A stretch of 29,542 nucleotides of DNA from Alistipes sp. CAG:514 (lineage in GTDB: Bacteria; Bacteroidota; Bacteroidia; Bacteroidales; UBA932), in NCBI GenBank assembly GCA_000431015.1, contig HF986057.1, positions 10,287 through 39,828 of the forward strand, read 5' to 3'. Shown one piece after another: positions 15,363 to 22,450 of the stretch. The notes under the pieces were generated by a model. The model was not told the DNA's origin. It saw only the letters and a list, made by a program, of their open reading frames with translations, and did no database searches. The position numbers were made by a program, and so were the translations under genes. Position 1 is the first letter of the stretch. Each line of letters starts with the position of its first letter.

Positions 15363-16427
15363 TTATTTGATGCGGTACGGCTGGTCGTCGTAGAGGGAGT
15401 AGCGTTTGGCCTTGCGGATCCATTTCTGCTCCTCCAGCTTGACGTGCTCGCGGAGATCCTGGAACGGAATCTCTCCTTTGAGGTAGCTCATCATGCCGGG
15501 GTCGGCGATCTTCGTCTCGAAACCTTCAAGAAGTTCGAATTGTGGGTATCTTTCCAGAAAGTATCTCATCAGCTGGAGCGTGTGGAGCAGTGAATGGTAC
15601 TCGGCTCCCGGCTGGAGCATAATCTGGTAGCCGTTGCAGCGCTGGCATTCGTAGCGTCCTGTGGACGGGGTGAATGTGCAGGGGCGCATCAGGACTCCGG
15701 CGGTGGCAGGCAGTACCTCAAGGCGGTTGTGACGGATGAATGGCGCTCCGAGATATTCATAAGGCCTGGCTGTTCCGATGGCGGGAGTGATGGTCGTGTT
15801 GTTCCAAAGACCGCCGCCGCTGTACATTCCGCAGGTGAACATCCCCGGGATGTCGGAAGCCGGGGCGATCGTCCACGGAAGCAGCTGGCGCGTCGAGTCG
15901 CTGGCCAGCGCCGAGATGACGTGCAGCGCGAAGGTGGCTCCGATCTCGTTGTACCAAAGGTTGCAGATTTCGCCGAGAGTGAGTCCGTGCCTGTGGGCCA
16001 CCTTCGGCGTGTGCGCCTCCACGTCCCCCGAAGGCATCGACCCTTCCACGATCCTGCCGGCAGGGTTGATGTGGTCAACAATGTACAGCGACGGTGGATT
16101 CTCCATCCCGGCGAGCGTCTCCATCAGGTGGAACACGTCCTTGCTGTAGTTGAAGTACCGCGACCCCGCGTCCTGGATCTCCACCACCACGGCATCCAGC
16201 CCCTCAAGCGTTTCCTTGTCGAACATGATGTGGTTCGTTCCCGGTGTCAGTTCCGCGTCCCTGGGACTGAACAAAGCCTTGAGGTTTCCCCGTTCCGTGA
16301 ACAGGTCGTACATGTATCTCCCCCGCGCTGTGTCCCAGCAGTTCTGTGTGCAGAAGCACCCGACCCGCCCGTCCAGCAGTGCCCTATCCAGCTGATCCTC
16401 CAGCGCCGTAGTCCTGAATGAAAACAT
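15363..16427 (-). CDS. DUF1343 / NamZ-type exo-beta-N-acetylmuramidase family protein
   Basis: The 354-residue product has the DUF1343 landmarks in order: R-V-G-C-F-C-T-Q-N (the VGLITNQ strand), L-F-S-P-R-D-A-E (family LFSPEHG), V-V-E-I-Q-D-A-G-S-R-Y-F-N-Y (family DLQDVGARFYTY), A-H-R-H-G-L-T-L-G-E-I, and I-G-T-A-R-P-Y-E-Y-L-G-A-P-F-I. The founding characterised member, NamZ, removes terminal MurNAc from peptidoglycan fragments. Many relatives are secreted; this one has no signal peptide, so it may act in the cytoplasm on recycled muropeptides. The usual Glu-His of LFSPEHG is Arg-Asp here, which makes the activity less certain. Its upstream neighbour is the inverted-repeat element and then glmM on the same strand. 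Confidence 0.85.
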   Translation of the reverse strand: MFSFRTTALEDQLDRALLDGRVGCFCTQNCWDTARGRYMYDLFTERGNLKALFSPRDAELTPGTNHIMFDKETLEGLDAVVVEIQDAGSRYFNYSKDVFHLMETLAGMENPPSLYIVDHINPAGRIVEGSMPSGDVEAHTPKVAHRHGLTLGEICNLWYNEIGATFALHVISALASDSTRQLLPWTIAPASDIPGMFTCGMYSGGGLWNNTTITPAIGTARPYEYLGAPFIRHNRLEVLPATAGVLMRPCTFTPSTGRYECQRCNGYQIMLQPGAEYHSLLHTLQLMRYFLERYPQFELLEGFETKIADPGMMSYLKGEIPFQDLREHVKLEEQKWIRKAKRYSLYDDQPYRIK

Positions 16428-16433
16428 AATTAT

Positions 16434-16452
16434 TTAATAATTAAATTATTAA
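16434..16452. promoter_or_regulatory. AT-rich palindrome before the NamZ-like gene
   Basis: TTAATAATT (16434-16442) and AATTATTAA (16444-16452) are perfect inverted 9-mers around one base, seven bases upstream of the ATG. It could be an operator, but its all-AT content makes chance likely. Confidence 0.3.
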
Positions 16453-16476
16453 CAAATGAATAACCAAAATCGACCC

Positions 16477-16502
16477 AAAGCTAATTATCACCTCCTTGCA
16501 AC
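16477..16502 (+). repeat. Left terminal inverted repeat of the 228-bp element
   Basis: A 26-base arm, identical after inversion to 16679-16704. It includes ATCACCTCCTT, the same bases as the 3' end of 16S rRNA genes. Confidence 0.85.
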
Positions 16503-16678
16503 CGTGGCCACCCTCGGCCTCGTAAGAGGGGGGATATGTTCGGATAAAAGTCTTCGAACTCGGAGCGAAGCGACGCAAGGGGTCTGGGGAATCCGGTCCC
16601 CAGTGCCCCCCAGGGGGCTGTCACGAAGTGACTGGGGGGTGAAGAAAATTGCTCGGAGCTCGGAGCTCCGAGCGAGAC

Positions 16679-16704
16679 GTTGCAAGGAGGTGATAATTAG
16701 CTTT
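16679..16704 (-). repeat. Right terminal inverted repeat of the 228-bp element
   Basis: A 26-base arm pairing without mismatch with the left repeat; on the plus strand it contains AAGGAGGTGAT, a perfect Shine-Dalgarno sequence. Confidence 0.85.
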
Positions 16705-16713
16705 ATTTGCCAT

Positions 16714-16734
16714 TAATAGTTCTGTTAACTATTA
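16714..16734. terminator. Hairpin just after glmM
   Basis: TAATAGTT (16714-16721) and AACTATTA (16727-16734) form an 8-bp AT-rich stem with a 5-base loop, 10 bases downstream of the glmM stop. There is no clear T-run on the minus strand, so termination is uncertain. Confidence 0.35.
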
Positions 16735-16744
16735 TAGCATATAT

Positions 16745-18205
16745 TTAATTCTGGTCATTAATGACCCTTTCGGCGATGCCGATCACCTCATTGGCAAGCG
16801 ATTCTGCGGCGGCGAGAGTCGGAGCCTCGGAGTAGATGCGGATGATCGGCTCGGTGTTCGAGCGCCGCAGGTGAACCCACTGACGCTTAGACTCGAAACT
16901 GATCTTCACACCGTCGATGTCATTGATCTCCTCGGCGGCATATTCCTTCTTCATCTCCTCCAGAATCCTGTCAATCAACCCCTTGTCGCTCAACTCGATC
17001 TTGTTCTTCGCAATGTGGTACTCCGGGTACGTCCTCTTGAGCTCGCTCACCTTCATCTTCTTGTGCGCAAGATTGGAAAGGAACAAAGCCACACCGACCA
17101 TCGCGTCACGACCATAGTGACTGGCAGGATAGATCACCCCGCCATTGCCCTCGCCACCGATCAGCGCCCCGGTCTGACGCATCTTTGTGGTCACATTGAC
17201 CTCACCCACGGCAGCCGCCTCATACTCACCGCCATATTCCTCGGTCACATCCCGCAGCGCGCGGCTGGATGAAAGGTTCGAGCAGGAGACCGGCTTGTAC
17301 GGAGCAGTGACCTCCGCAAGCGTTCTGCCCTCCTTTTTGGCGATTGTGGCAGCCCTCTCGAAAAGATAGCTCGCCACGCTCACAAGGGTATATTCCTCCA
17401 CAAACGGCTCCCCGTTCTCGCAGATGAACGCCAGACGGTCCACGTCAGGATCGACGGAGATTCCCAGGTCGGCACCCTCCCTGACCACAGTCTCGCTGAG
17501 GTCGGTAAGATTCTTCGGCAGCGGCTCCGGATTGTGGGCGAAATCGCCCGTCGGCTCGCAGTTGAGCTTCACGCACTCGACGCCAAGCCTCTCCAGAAGG
17601 CGAGGCATGATGATTCCGCCAACCGAGTTTATCGCATCCAGAACCACCTTGAAATGAGCGTCTTTGATGGCCTGGACATCCACAGCCTCAAGCGCCAGGA
17701 CAGAGTCCAGATGCTCGTCGGTGTAGTCGTGTTCCGTGATGTGTCCAAGATCGTCCACATCGGCGAAATTGAAGTCCTCGGCGGCGGCAAGGTCGAGAAT
17801 GGCCTGGCCTTCGGCCGCTGTGAGGAACTCTCCACGGTCGTTGAGAAGCTTGAGGGCGTTCCATTGCCTCGGATTGTGCGAGGCCGTAAGGATGATGCCG
17901 CCGTCGGCCTTGGCGAACGTCACGGCCAGCTCCGTGGTCGGCGTGGAGGCGAGACCTATCCTCACCACATCCACGCCACAGGCCATGAGAGTCCCCACGA
18001 CAAGGTTCTCGACCATCCCGCCGGACAGCCTCGCGTCCTTGCCGACAACGATCTTGTACTTTCCGCCGTTTGGCTGAGGCTTCCTTGAAGGCAGCGTGGC
18101 GCAGTAGGCGTAGGTGAACTTTACGATGTCAATAGGAGAAAGCCCGTCTCCGGGCTTTCCTCCAATGGTTCCGCGTATGCCGGAAATAGATTTTATCAGC
18201 GACAT
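16745..18205 (-). CDS. glmM: Phosphoglucosamine mutase (alpha-D-phosphohexomutase family)
   Basis: This 486-residue enzyme has the four phosphohexomutase signatures: the phosphoserine loop T-A-S-H-N-P-R-Q-W-N-A-L-K (about 107-119), the metal loop D-P-D-V-D-R-L-A, the sugar loop G-E-G-N-G-G-V, and the phosphate-binding R-R-S-N-T-E-P-I-I-R-I-Y. It should interconvert glucosamine-6-phosphate and glucosamine-1-phosphate on the way to UDP-GlcNAc for wall and outer-membrane synthesis. The N-terminus S-I-S-G-I-R-G-T-I-G-G is typical of the GlmM-like clade of Bacteroidota, though a phosphomannomutase activity cannot be excluded. It begins 21 bases after the V-ATPase K gene and is probably part of that operon. 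Confidence 0.88.
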   Translation of the reverse strand: MSLIKSISGIRGTIGGKPGDGLSPIDIVKFTYAYCATLPSRKPQPNGGKYKIVVGKDARLSGGMVENLVVGTLMACGVDVVRIGLASTPTTELAVTFAKADGGIILTASHNPRQWNALKLLNDRGEFLTAAEGQAILDLAAAEDFNFADVDDLGHITEHDYTDEHLDSVLALEAVDVQAIKDAHFKVVLDAINSVGGIIMPRLLERLGVECVKLNCEPTGDFAHNPEPLPKNLTDLSETVVREGADLGISVDPDVDRLAFICENGEPFVEEYTLVSVASYLFERAATIAKKEGRTLAEVTAPYKPVSCSNLSSSRALRDVTEEYGGEYEAAAVGEVNVTTKMRQTGALIGGEGNGGVIYPASHYGRDAMVGVALFLSNLAHKKMKVSELKRTYPEYHIAKNKIELSDKGLIDRILEEMKKEYAAEEINDIDGVKISFESKRQWVHLRRSNTEPIIRIYSEAPTLAAAESLANEVIGIAERVINDQN

Positions 18206-18226
18206 ATTGTGCTGTTTTCAAGGAGT

Positions 18227-18646
18227 TTATGCCATGATGGCTCCAACGAGACCGAGGATGGCGTAGAACTCAGGAAGGGCGGCGTAGATAAGCGTGTTGG
18301 TGAACACGTCGTGACCCTGGCTGATGCCGACGATACCATTGGCGCTGACCATGCCCTGACGGATGGCGGAGATCATGCAGACAAGACCCACGGAGATTCC
18401 GACACCGAACATCAGCGGACCCTGGGCGGCGAAATCCTTGCCCAGCCACATGAAGAAGGCCACGAATCCGTAGATACCCTGCGTTGCGGGAAGGGCTGAA
18501 AGTACCATGTAGTTTCCTGACTTCTCAGGGTTGACCTTAAGGGCGCCTTCGGCGGCGTTGCCGGCGATGGTGGTTCCGATGGAGGAACCGATTCCTGAAA
18601 GGGCCAGCATGAGGCCCAGACCGAGATAACCTAAAATTTCGTTCAT
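18227..18646 (-). CDS. ntpK: V-type ATP synthase subunit K (rotor ring), sodium-binding type
   Basis: The 139-residue proteolipid has four membrane helices, a fused pair of hairpins. The ion-binding residues match the Na+ site of Enterococcus hirae NtpK in identity and spacing: L52, T55 and Q56 in L-P-A-T-Q, Q97 in I-R-Q-G, and E126 in L-P-E-F-Y-A-I (NtpK L61, T64, Q65, Q110, E139). The second helix carries Gln in place of a carboxylate, so there is one ion site per four helices, as in NtpK. It forms the membrane ring that turns against subunit I. The gene follows subunit I after a 24-base gap. Na+ specificity is inferred from ligand conservation. Confidence 0.95.
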   Translation of the reverse strand: MNEILGYLGLGLMLALSGIGSSIGTTIAGNAAEGALKVNPEKSGNYMVLSALPATQGIYGFVAFFMWLGKDFAAQGPLMFGVGISVGLVCMISAIRQGMVSANGIVGISQGHDVFTNTLIYAALPEFYAILGLVGAIMA

Positions 18647-18670
18647 AATGATTTGATGTTTATTTTGTTA

Positions 18671-20509
18671 TTACTTATTATCGTTTGTTGTCAGCGGGCT
18701 GTAGACCTTACCGGTACCCTCATAGCCGCTGTTCTTGAAGAACTCAAGGAAGTTGAGTCGGAGAGGATGCACGAACGCTCCGAGGCAGCACATCGCTAGG
18801 TTAAGGACGTGGCCGAAGCCTACGATGAGGACGAAGCAGAGGATGTTCACTCCCGGAACGTCTATTCCATAGACTGACAGACCCAACTGGTTGAACGCGT
18901 TGCCAAGCATGCCGCCGGCAAGCCCAAGGGCGTACAGACGCAGGTAGCTGAGCACGTCTCCAAGAAGTCCGGTGACGGTGTTGTAGGTCTCGTAGAGGCC
19001 TGAGCCGATGTTCACCAGCGGATTCCTGTGGATGTCGTTGAACAGGAATATTCCCAGCGCCGAAACCACGCCAAGCACGATGACGATCCATTTGGTGATG
19101 GTCGAGTCGATGACACCGGCGAGGGCGAAGCCTCCCACAATGACACCTCCCACGATCAGCAGGGTCCATCCGATGGTGCCGAGCGAGTTCAGCAGACCGT
19201 TGCGCTTGACGGCGTAGGCGGTCTTGAGAAGCATCGCGACACTGATGTGGGTGATACCGATCAGGATCGAGAACAGCATCTGCGCGTCATAGCCTGCAAC
19301 CGTACCTTGGATCATGCATTTCTTGATCCAGTCCGGAACCCAGGTGGCCGCATAGGTGTCCATTCCGAAGAATGTGTGCAGGACGGTTCCCATCACGATG
19401 GTCGCGACACCGAGTGTGGTGACGAGCGGAGCCATCGAGCCGATGAATCCTTTGGCCTTCCTCATCGCAAGTCCAATGATGGCGAGGGCGATACCGTATC
19501 CCGCGTCACCCATACACATGGCGAAGAAGAGGGTGAAGAATATGGAGATGCACGGCGTCGGGTCGAACTCGTCGTAGGCCGGGCGGCCGTACATGTCTGT
19601 CAGCACCGTGAACATCTTCACGAACTTGTTCTCCTTGAACTTGATAGGTGGATTGTCGTCCTTCACTGCCTCCTCCTTGAGATAGACGATGTCCATCTTG
19701 TCGAACTCGGCGCAAAGGGTCGCGTCATTCTCCACCGGAGCGAAGCCGATGAAAGTTGTGATCAGATCCTCGGCGGCCTTCCCAGCACCTGCGTCAGCAA
19801 GGTACAGTTGAAGGGCTGCGACATCCTCGTCGCACTTGCGGAGCATTTCAGGAATATATTCCTTCAGCTCCTGAAGCCTTGCCTTGCAGGTGATGATCCT
19901 TTCCATCAGGGCAGTGACCTTCCTTTCGGCGGACCTGAGATCCCCTTCCGGAGCGGCGCATTCCTCGACCGGCAATGAATATGCAGGATCATCTGAAATG
20001 GTGATGAACCAGACATTCCTGCCGTCATCGAACACTTCCTGAAGCGGATAGAGATTCGCCCAGGACGGATCGTAGGCCTTCTTGGAAACATTATACCAAC
20101 GGACCTTGTAGCCCTTTGCCTTCAACGCGTCGAGAGCGAAGCTGTCGTAGCATCCCCAAGGCCTTCTGCTTTCGACATCCTTGCGGGCCTGTGCCAGCTC
20201 GTTCCTCAGAACGTCCAGCTTTGTGGAATATTCCTTGAAACTCTCCAGAGGGTTGTCGTACTTGGCGTCCGCATCAACCTCGGCATCTATTTTCTCAAGG
20301 TCGGGATCCTGCGAGTAATCAAGTGACTCCAGTTTTGAGACGGCCTTCTTCAGTTCGTTGGTCATAGAGAGAAGCGCGGCGGAACGCTCGTCCACCGGCT
20401 TGGAGGATCTTGTGATGTCCACAAGCCCCAGTTCCTGCAAGCGTCTGAGGAATTCTTCAGTCTTCCCGCTGAGAAGAATGAAGGAATATTTAGTCATTTT
20501 CTCAATCAT
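18671..20509 (-). CDS. ntpI: V-type ATP synthase subunit I (stator, a-subunit)
   Basis: The protein has 612 residues. The N-terminal half (to about 310) is soluble with long helices and forms the peripheral part; the C-terminal half has seven or so membrane helices, starting near F-F-T-L-F-F-A-M-C-M-G-D-A-G-Y-G, the conserved loop of this family. The essential arginine is R524 in L-S-Y-L-R-L-Y-A-L-G, which faces the carboxylates of the K ring and separates the two ion half-channels. The reading frame begins eight bases before the end of the subunit D gene, which indicates coupled translation. The usual cytoplasmic heterodimer partners E and G are represented only by subunit E in this operon. 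Confidence 0.96.
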   Translation of the reverse strand: MIEKMTKYSFILLSGKTEEFLRRLQELGLVDITRSSKPVDERSAALLSMTNELKKAVSKLESLDYSQDPDLEKIDAEVDADAKYDNPLESFKEYSTKLDVLRNELAQARKDVESRRPWGCYDSFALDALKAKGYKVRWYNVSKKAYDPSWANLYPLQEVFDDGRNVWFITISDDPAYSLPVEECAAPEGDLRSAERKVTALMERIITCKARLQELKEYIPEMLRKCDEDVAALQLYLADAGAGKAAEDLITTFIGFAPVENDATLCAEFDKMDIVYLKEEAVKDDNPPIKFKENKFVKMFTVLTDMYGRPAYDEFDPTPCISIFFTLFFAMCMGDAGYGIALAIIGLAMRKAKGFIGSMAPLVTTLGVATIVMGTVLHTFFGMDTYAATWVPDWIKKCMIQGTVAGYDAQMLFSILIGITHISVAMLLKTAYAVKRNGLLNSLGTIGWTLLIVGGVIVGGFALAGVIDSTITKWIVIVLGVVSALGIFLFNDIHRNPLVNIGSGLYETYNTVTGLLGDVLSYLRLYALGLAGGMLGNAFNQLGLSVYGIDVPGVNILCFVLIVGFGHVLNLAMCCLGAFVHPLRLNFLEFFKNSGYEGTGKVYSPLTTNDNK

Positions 20510-21128
20510 TGCCGCTTTCCTCCATAACTTCTTCTGATTCCTCCTCAGCGTGACGCTGCTTGACGATCTTGGATGAGGCCTTGCTCAGGTTCTCCTCGTC
20601 CTCCATGTAGCGCTTGATCTTGCGGATGGCCTCCTGATAGCCAGGAATCTGAACCTTCTCGTAGAGGTTCACCTTCTGGGTGGTCTTCTTTCTCTGGAAG
20701 TCCAGGATCCGGCGTTTCTCCTCATAGACCTCGGACTCGATCCCGAGCCTCGAAAGATCCTTGAGGATGGCCACGCCGTCGATGTACCACGCAGGCTTGA
20801 TGAACGTGTTGAACGGACTGATCTCGTAGCGTATGCTCTTGAGCTCCGGACACTTGACACCGGCGACCTTCACGGTCACGAGGTCGATGTCCGCGATCGA
20901 GACCAGACCCGGCTCGAACTCGTTCCACAAAGGGGCAAGGTAGTCGTACCTCCTCTCGGCCTCTTCGAGGTCGCGCAGAAGCTTCTCGCTCTTGTCCTTC
21001 GCCTTCCGCACCTCAAGCCTCAGGGCGCTCTCCTTGTTCTGCAACGTAGGGAGTGCCTTCTGACGCATCTTGAGCTGCTTCTGCAGTGTGTTAAGCGCGG
21101 TTTTGTTGTATTGAAACTTGATAGGCAT
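20502..21128 (-). CDS. ntpD: V-type ATP synthase subunit D (central stalk)
   Basis: The product has 208 residues and consists of two long coiled-coil helices (about 3-70 and 125-190) around a small central region, as in V-ATPase D. The N-terminal KFQYNKTALNTLQKQLKM pattern is the helix that enters the A3B3 head; the Glu-rich tail is variable. It is the rotating shaft that links ATP hydrolysis to the K ring. Its start overlaps the stop of subunit B by one base (TAATG), and its stop overlaps the start of subunit I by eight bases. Confidence 0.94.
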   Translation of the reverse strand: MPIKFQYNKTALNTLQKQLKMRQKALPTLQNKESALRLEVRKAKDKSEKLLRDLEEAERRYDYLAPLWNEFEPGLVSIADIDLVTVKVAGVKCPELKSIRYEISPFNTFIKPAWYIDGVAILKDLSRLGIESEVYEEKRRILDFQRKKTTQKVNLYEKVQIPGYQEAIRKIKRYMEDEENLSKASSKIVKQRHAEEESEEVMEESGND

Positions 21129-22450
21129 TACTTACCTTTCCAGTATTTGTCGATCAGTGATTGCTTGATTCCGGTCTCGGCCTTCGTGAAGTACTTGCCG
21201 AAGAGTTCCCAGGCGGTGTCGAGCATCTCCGTGATGGTGATGTTGACATCGATGGAGAGGAGTCTTGTGGCATATTCCTTCGCATAGTCAAGACAGCGGT
21301 GGTCGTAGTCGGAGAGGTCGAAACCGTTCTCCAGCTTGGTCTTGGCGTTCTGCGCGTCGGCGTACAGACGCACTCCGGCGTTCATCACCTGGCTGTGGTC
21401 CTCGCGGGTCTTCACGTTCTGTACCCTCTGCTTGAGCCTGGAAAGGGAACGGAATGGGTCGATGATGATCTTTCCTGAGTCGGAATCGGCGCGGAGGAAG
21501 AGCTGTCCCTCGGTGATGTAGCCCGTGTTGTCAGGAATGGCGTGGGTGATGTCGCCGTCGTTCAGCGTGGTCACGGCGATGATCGTGATGGATCCCTCGG
21601 TAGGGAGCTGCACGGCCTTCTCGTAGATCTTGGCGAGATCCGAGTAAAGGGAGCCTGGCATGGAGTCCTTGGAAGGGATCTGGTCCATACGGTTCGACAC
21701 GATGGAGAGCGCGTCGGCGTAGAGGGTCATGTCCGTGAGCAGCACAAGCACCTTCTCGTTCTTGTCCACGGCGAAGTACTCGGCGGCGGCAAGGGCCATG
21801 TCCGGAACCAGAAGTCGCTCTACTGGCGGGTCTTCGGTCGTGTTGACGAAGCAGATGATCCTGTCAAGCGCTCCGGCGCTCTCGAAGGCCTGACGGAAGA
21901 ACAGGTAGTCGTCGTTGGAAAGACCCATACCGCCGAGGATGATCTTGTCCACATCGGCTCTCAGGGCCACGTCGGCCATCACCTGGTTGTAAGGCTGGTC
22001 AGGGTCGGCGAAGAACGGAATCTTCTGTCCTGACACGATGGTGTTGTTGAGGTCGATGCCGGCGATACCGGTCGGAATCAGCTCTGACGGCTGGCGTCTC
22101 TTGTAAGGGTTCACGGACGGTCCGCCGATCTCCCTTTCCTCGCCCTCCACCTCGGGACCTCCGTCGATAGGCTTTCCGTAGGCGTTGAAGAAACGTCCGG
22201 AGAGCTGCTCGCTGACCTTGAGGGTAGGAGGTTCGCCGATGAATGTCACCTCGGCGTTGGTCGGGATGCCTTCCGTGCCTGAGAACACCTGGAGGGTCAC
22301 CATGTCACCCTTGGTCTTCACGACCTGGGCAAGCTTGCCGCCGACTACGGCCAGCTCGTCGTTGGAAACTCCCTTGGCCTTGAGTGAAACGGTGGCCTTG
22401 GTGATGGCTTCCAGCTTTGTGTATATTCTTTGATAAGCCTTATTTGCCAT
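21128..22450 (-). CDS. ntpB: V-type ATP synthase subunit B (non-catalytic)
   Basis: The 440-residue protein is the regulatory, non-catalytic head subunit. It has the N-terminal beta-barrel, G-R-F-F-N-A-Y-G-K-P-I-D-G-G-P, the region P-T-G-I-A-G-I-D-x-N-N-T-I-V-S-G-Q-K-I-P-F-F in place of a true P-loop, and L-L-T-D-M-T-L-Y-A-D-A-L. This last motif is L-T-D-M-T-x-Y in the whole family. It alternates with subunit A to form the A3B3 hexamer. The start lies 11 bases inside the end of subunit A, so translation is probably coupled. Confidence 0.97.
   Translation of the reverse strand: MANKAYQRIYTKLEAITKATVSLKAKGVSNDELAVVGGKLAQVVKTKGDMVTLQVFSGTEGIPTNAEVTFIGEPPTLKVSEQLSGRFFNAYGKPIDGGPEVEGEEREIGGPSVNPYKRRQPSELIPTGIAGIDLNNTIVSGQKIPFFADPDQPYNQVMADVALRADVDKIILGGMGLSNDDYLFFRQAFESAGALDRIICFVNTTEDPPVERLLVPDMALAAAEYFAVDKNEKVLVLLTDMTLYADALSIVSNRMDQIPSKDSMPGSLYSDLAKIYEKAVQLPTEGSITIIAVTTLNDGDITHAIPDNTGYITEGQLFLRADSDSGKIIIDPFRSLSRLKQRVQNVKTREDHSQVMNAGVRLYADAQNAKTKLENGFDLSDYDHRCLDYAKEYATRLLSIDVNITITEMLDTAWELFGKYFTKAETGIKQSLIDKYWKGK

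Larger units (their letters stand above)
16477..16704. mobile_element. 228-bp MITE-like non-coding element with 26-bp terminal inverted repeats
   Basis: The ends 16477-16502 and 16679-16704 are perfect inverted copies over 26 bases, beginning AAAGCTAATTATCACCTCCT. Inside, hairpins are nested: GTGGCCAC (16504-16511), CTGGGGA/TCCCCAG (16584-16590/16597-16603), CCCCCCAG/CTGGGGGG (16606-16613/16632-16639) around GTCAC/GTGAC, and a 16-bp palindrome GCTCGGAGCTCCGAGC (16658-16673). No protein of its own fits within it. The design resembles a miniature inverted-repeat transposable element or a mobile structured-RNA repeat. I see no clear target-site duplication. It lies between glmM and the NamZ-like gene. 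Confidence 0.75.

Noticed and set aside
16681..16695. Possible 16S rRNA fragment (AAGGAGGTGAT and its complement)
   Set aside because: Only 11 bases match, on both ends of an inverted-repeat element; there is no adjoining rRNA sequence.
16456..16716. Open frame of 86 codons across the 228-bp inverted-repeat element
   Set aside because: The frame runs through the terminal repeats and hairpins, ends outside the element, and shows no protein-like conservation signal; the structure is explained by inverted repeats.
19028..19978. Long open frame on the plus strand opposite V-ATPase subunit I
   Set aside because: It is a shadow of the well-supported ntpI gene; the product is Asp/His/Arg-rich without a fold signature.
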